64,000 bases of DNA from Archivesica marissinica (Eukaryota > Mollusca > Bivalvia > Venerida > Vesicomyidae), in NCBI GenBank assembly GCA_014843695.1, contig CM026390.1, positions 4,275,971-4,339,970 on the forward strand, read 5' to 3'. The notes below the pieces were generated by a model that was not told where the DNA came from, made no database searches, and was given only the letters and a program-made list of their open reading frames with translations. Below, piece by piece: positions 62,886 to 64,000 of the stretch. Position 1 is the stretch's first letter. Each line of letters opens with the position of its first letter. Made by a program: the position numbers and the translations under genes.

Positions 62886-63118
62886 ATTTACAATATACAA
62901 AATTTATTTTAGCTCGATTGCGAAACAAGTTCTTACAACTTATATTAATCACTCTCGAAACCTCATTCCTGATGCAATCAATACATCGCCACGAGGGAGA
63001 GAGAAGAGTCAATGTGGAATTTAATTGACTTGCCTACAATTGTAACGGGTCCAGCGAGGCTGAAACAATGGGCCTTTCACACCTGCAGTGAACGTGCTAC
63101 CACTGCACTATCACGACT
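62886..63118 (-). mobile_element. tRNA-derived SINE, family 3, copy 4 (minus)
   Basis: Reverse-oriented copy: on the minus strand the head reads CAGTCGTGATAGTGCAGTGG and the tail ends GCAATCGAGCTAAAATAAAT at about 62900. It has extra divergence, including an insertion (CAATCAATACATCGCC on the + strand) and a damaged B-box region. It lies directly beyond the end of the 49-bp array. Confidence 0.8.
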
Positions 63119-63624
63119 GTATTGAATGCCAAACTCACACACAGAGTGTAGTGAGAGACATGGCTGGTTTTTGTATTACCTCCCTTTGGCAGCTAAAGTC
63201 TGATTAATCTTGACATATATATTGGTCAATTTAGTTGGAATCCTTTGTTTTTACTGTTGTTAGGTAAATTAACCCAATCATTACGTTCAATATATAAACA
63301 ATACACCCATAGTCATTGTACATTGTACATGGCATTTTGCATCCATTGCAAAAATTAAATGAGTTATTAATATAATTTTAGATCAAAGCAGTTTACTGAA
63401 CTATTTGAAAGAAACTTATCACTTTGTGTTAGTAGTCTAGTTTCTGACATAAGTATTTTTCAGCGGATATTTTGTAAAACATTCCTAGACATGTAATTGT
63501 GACATGTTATTTTAAGGATTATGTGATACATTATCTGTGATCTTATGTGTTTTGCAAAACGTTGAATGCTAACGACTCAAGTTTTCAGTCACATAAGTTA
63601 AATGAGGTTAAGAATGTACATTTA
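63119..63624. other. Intergenic spacer, no gene seen
   Basis: About 500 bp of A+T-rich unique sequence with no open frame, SINE head or inverted repeat that I can support. Confidence 0.55.
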
Positions 63625-64000
63625 TGCTGTAATTCCAGGCCAATCCAGGTCAACATGTCCAGGCCAATCTAGGTCATCATGGCCAGGCCAATCTAGGTCA
63701 TCATGTCCAGGCCAATCTAGGTCATCATGTCCAGGCCAATCCATGTCATCATGTCCAGGCCAATCTAGGTCATCATGTCCAGGCCAATCTAGGTCATCAT
63801 GTCCAGGCCAATCCATGTCATCCTGTCCAGGCCAATCTAGGTCATCATGTCCAGGCCAATCTTGGTCATCATGTCCAGGCCAATCTAGGTCATCATGTCC
63901 AGGCCAATCTAGGTCATCATGTCCAGGGCCAATCTAGGTCATCATGTACAGGCCAATCTAGGTCATCATGTCCAGGCCAATCTCATCATCATGTCCATCA
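63625..64000. repeat. 24-bp minisatellite, runs off the window end
   Basis: About 15 copies of CCAGGCCAATCTAGGTCATC plus ATGT, with CCATGTCATC and CTTGGTCATC variants. Being eight codons long it is open on both strands (+ GQSRSSCP, - DWPGHDDL). There is no evidence of a gene around it inside the window. Confidence 0.95.

Overview
This is animal nuclear DNA. The evidence is five GT-AG-bounded exons on the + strand that join in frame, four tRNA-derived SINE families, a non-LTR reverse-transcriptase relic, MITEs, and minisatellites on a very large scale. The SINE types and the invertebrate-like sequence of the one gene suggest a lophotrochozoan, perhaps a mollusc. That placement is inference, because nothing here names the species.

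The only protein-coding gene I can support is the 3' part of a sodium-dependent high-affinity choline transporter (CHT1/SLC5A7, SLC5 family). Its exons are 7598-7746, 9923-10075, 13364-13493, 25038-25261 and 45089-45682, with the stop at 45680-45682 and a candidate poly(A) signal at 45734-45739. The joined exons give about 415 residues without a break. The first ~160-170 residues must lie left of base 1. About 1.25 kb of 64 kb is coding.

Roughly 85% of the window (my estimate from array spans) is tandem repeat. Introns and upstream flank: 24/28-bp (1-5587), 17-bp (5583-7128), 69-bp (7129-7615), 76-bp (9406-9860), 12/18-bp (10129-11134), 19/20-bp (11135-12378), 57-bp (12489-13320), 35-bp (13506-14876), 25-bp (14971-17160), 62-bp (17206-21191), 48-bp (21438-22145), 30-bp with TCA runs (23190-24135), 43-bp (25349-28515), 37-bp (28516-37875) and 29-bp (37869-44563). 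Downstream of the gene: 22-bp (45881-46130), 29/33-bp (47586-49797), 30-bp (49792-50172), 49-bp (50295-62850) and 24-bp (63625 to the window end). Every intron in view contains at least one array. Dispersed elements sit in the remaining gaps.

I do not see a new enzymatic or defence system. The striking theme is where minisatellites come from. One array amplifies the choline-transporter splice acceptor itself. One lies inside a decayed LINE reverse transcriptase between conserved motifs. One is built from the arm of an inverted repeat. One is related to the inside of a TTAA-flanked MITE. Several neighbouring arrays abut with only a few shared bases at the join. A SINE has also inserted in the branch-point zone of the last intron. 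The long open frames over the arrays are by-products of repeats that lack stop codons and are not annotated as genes.
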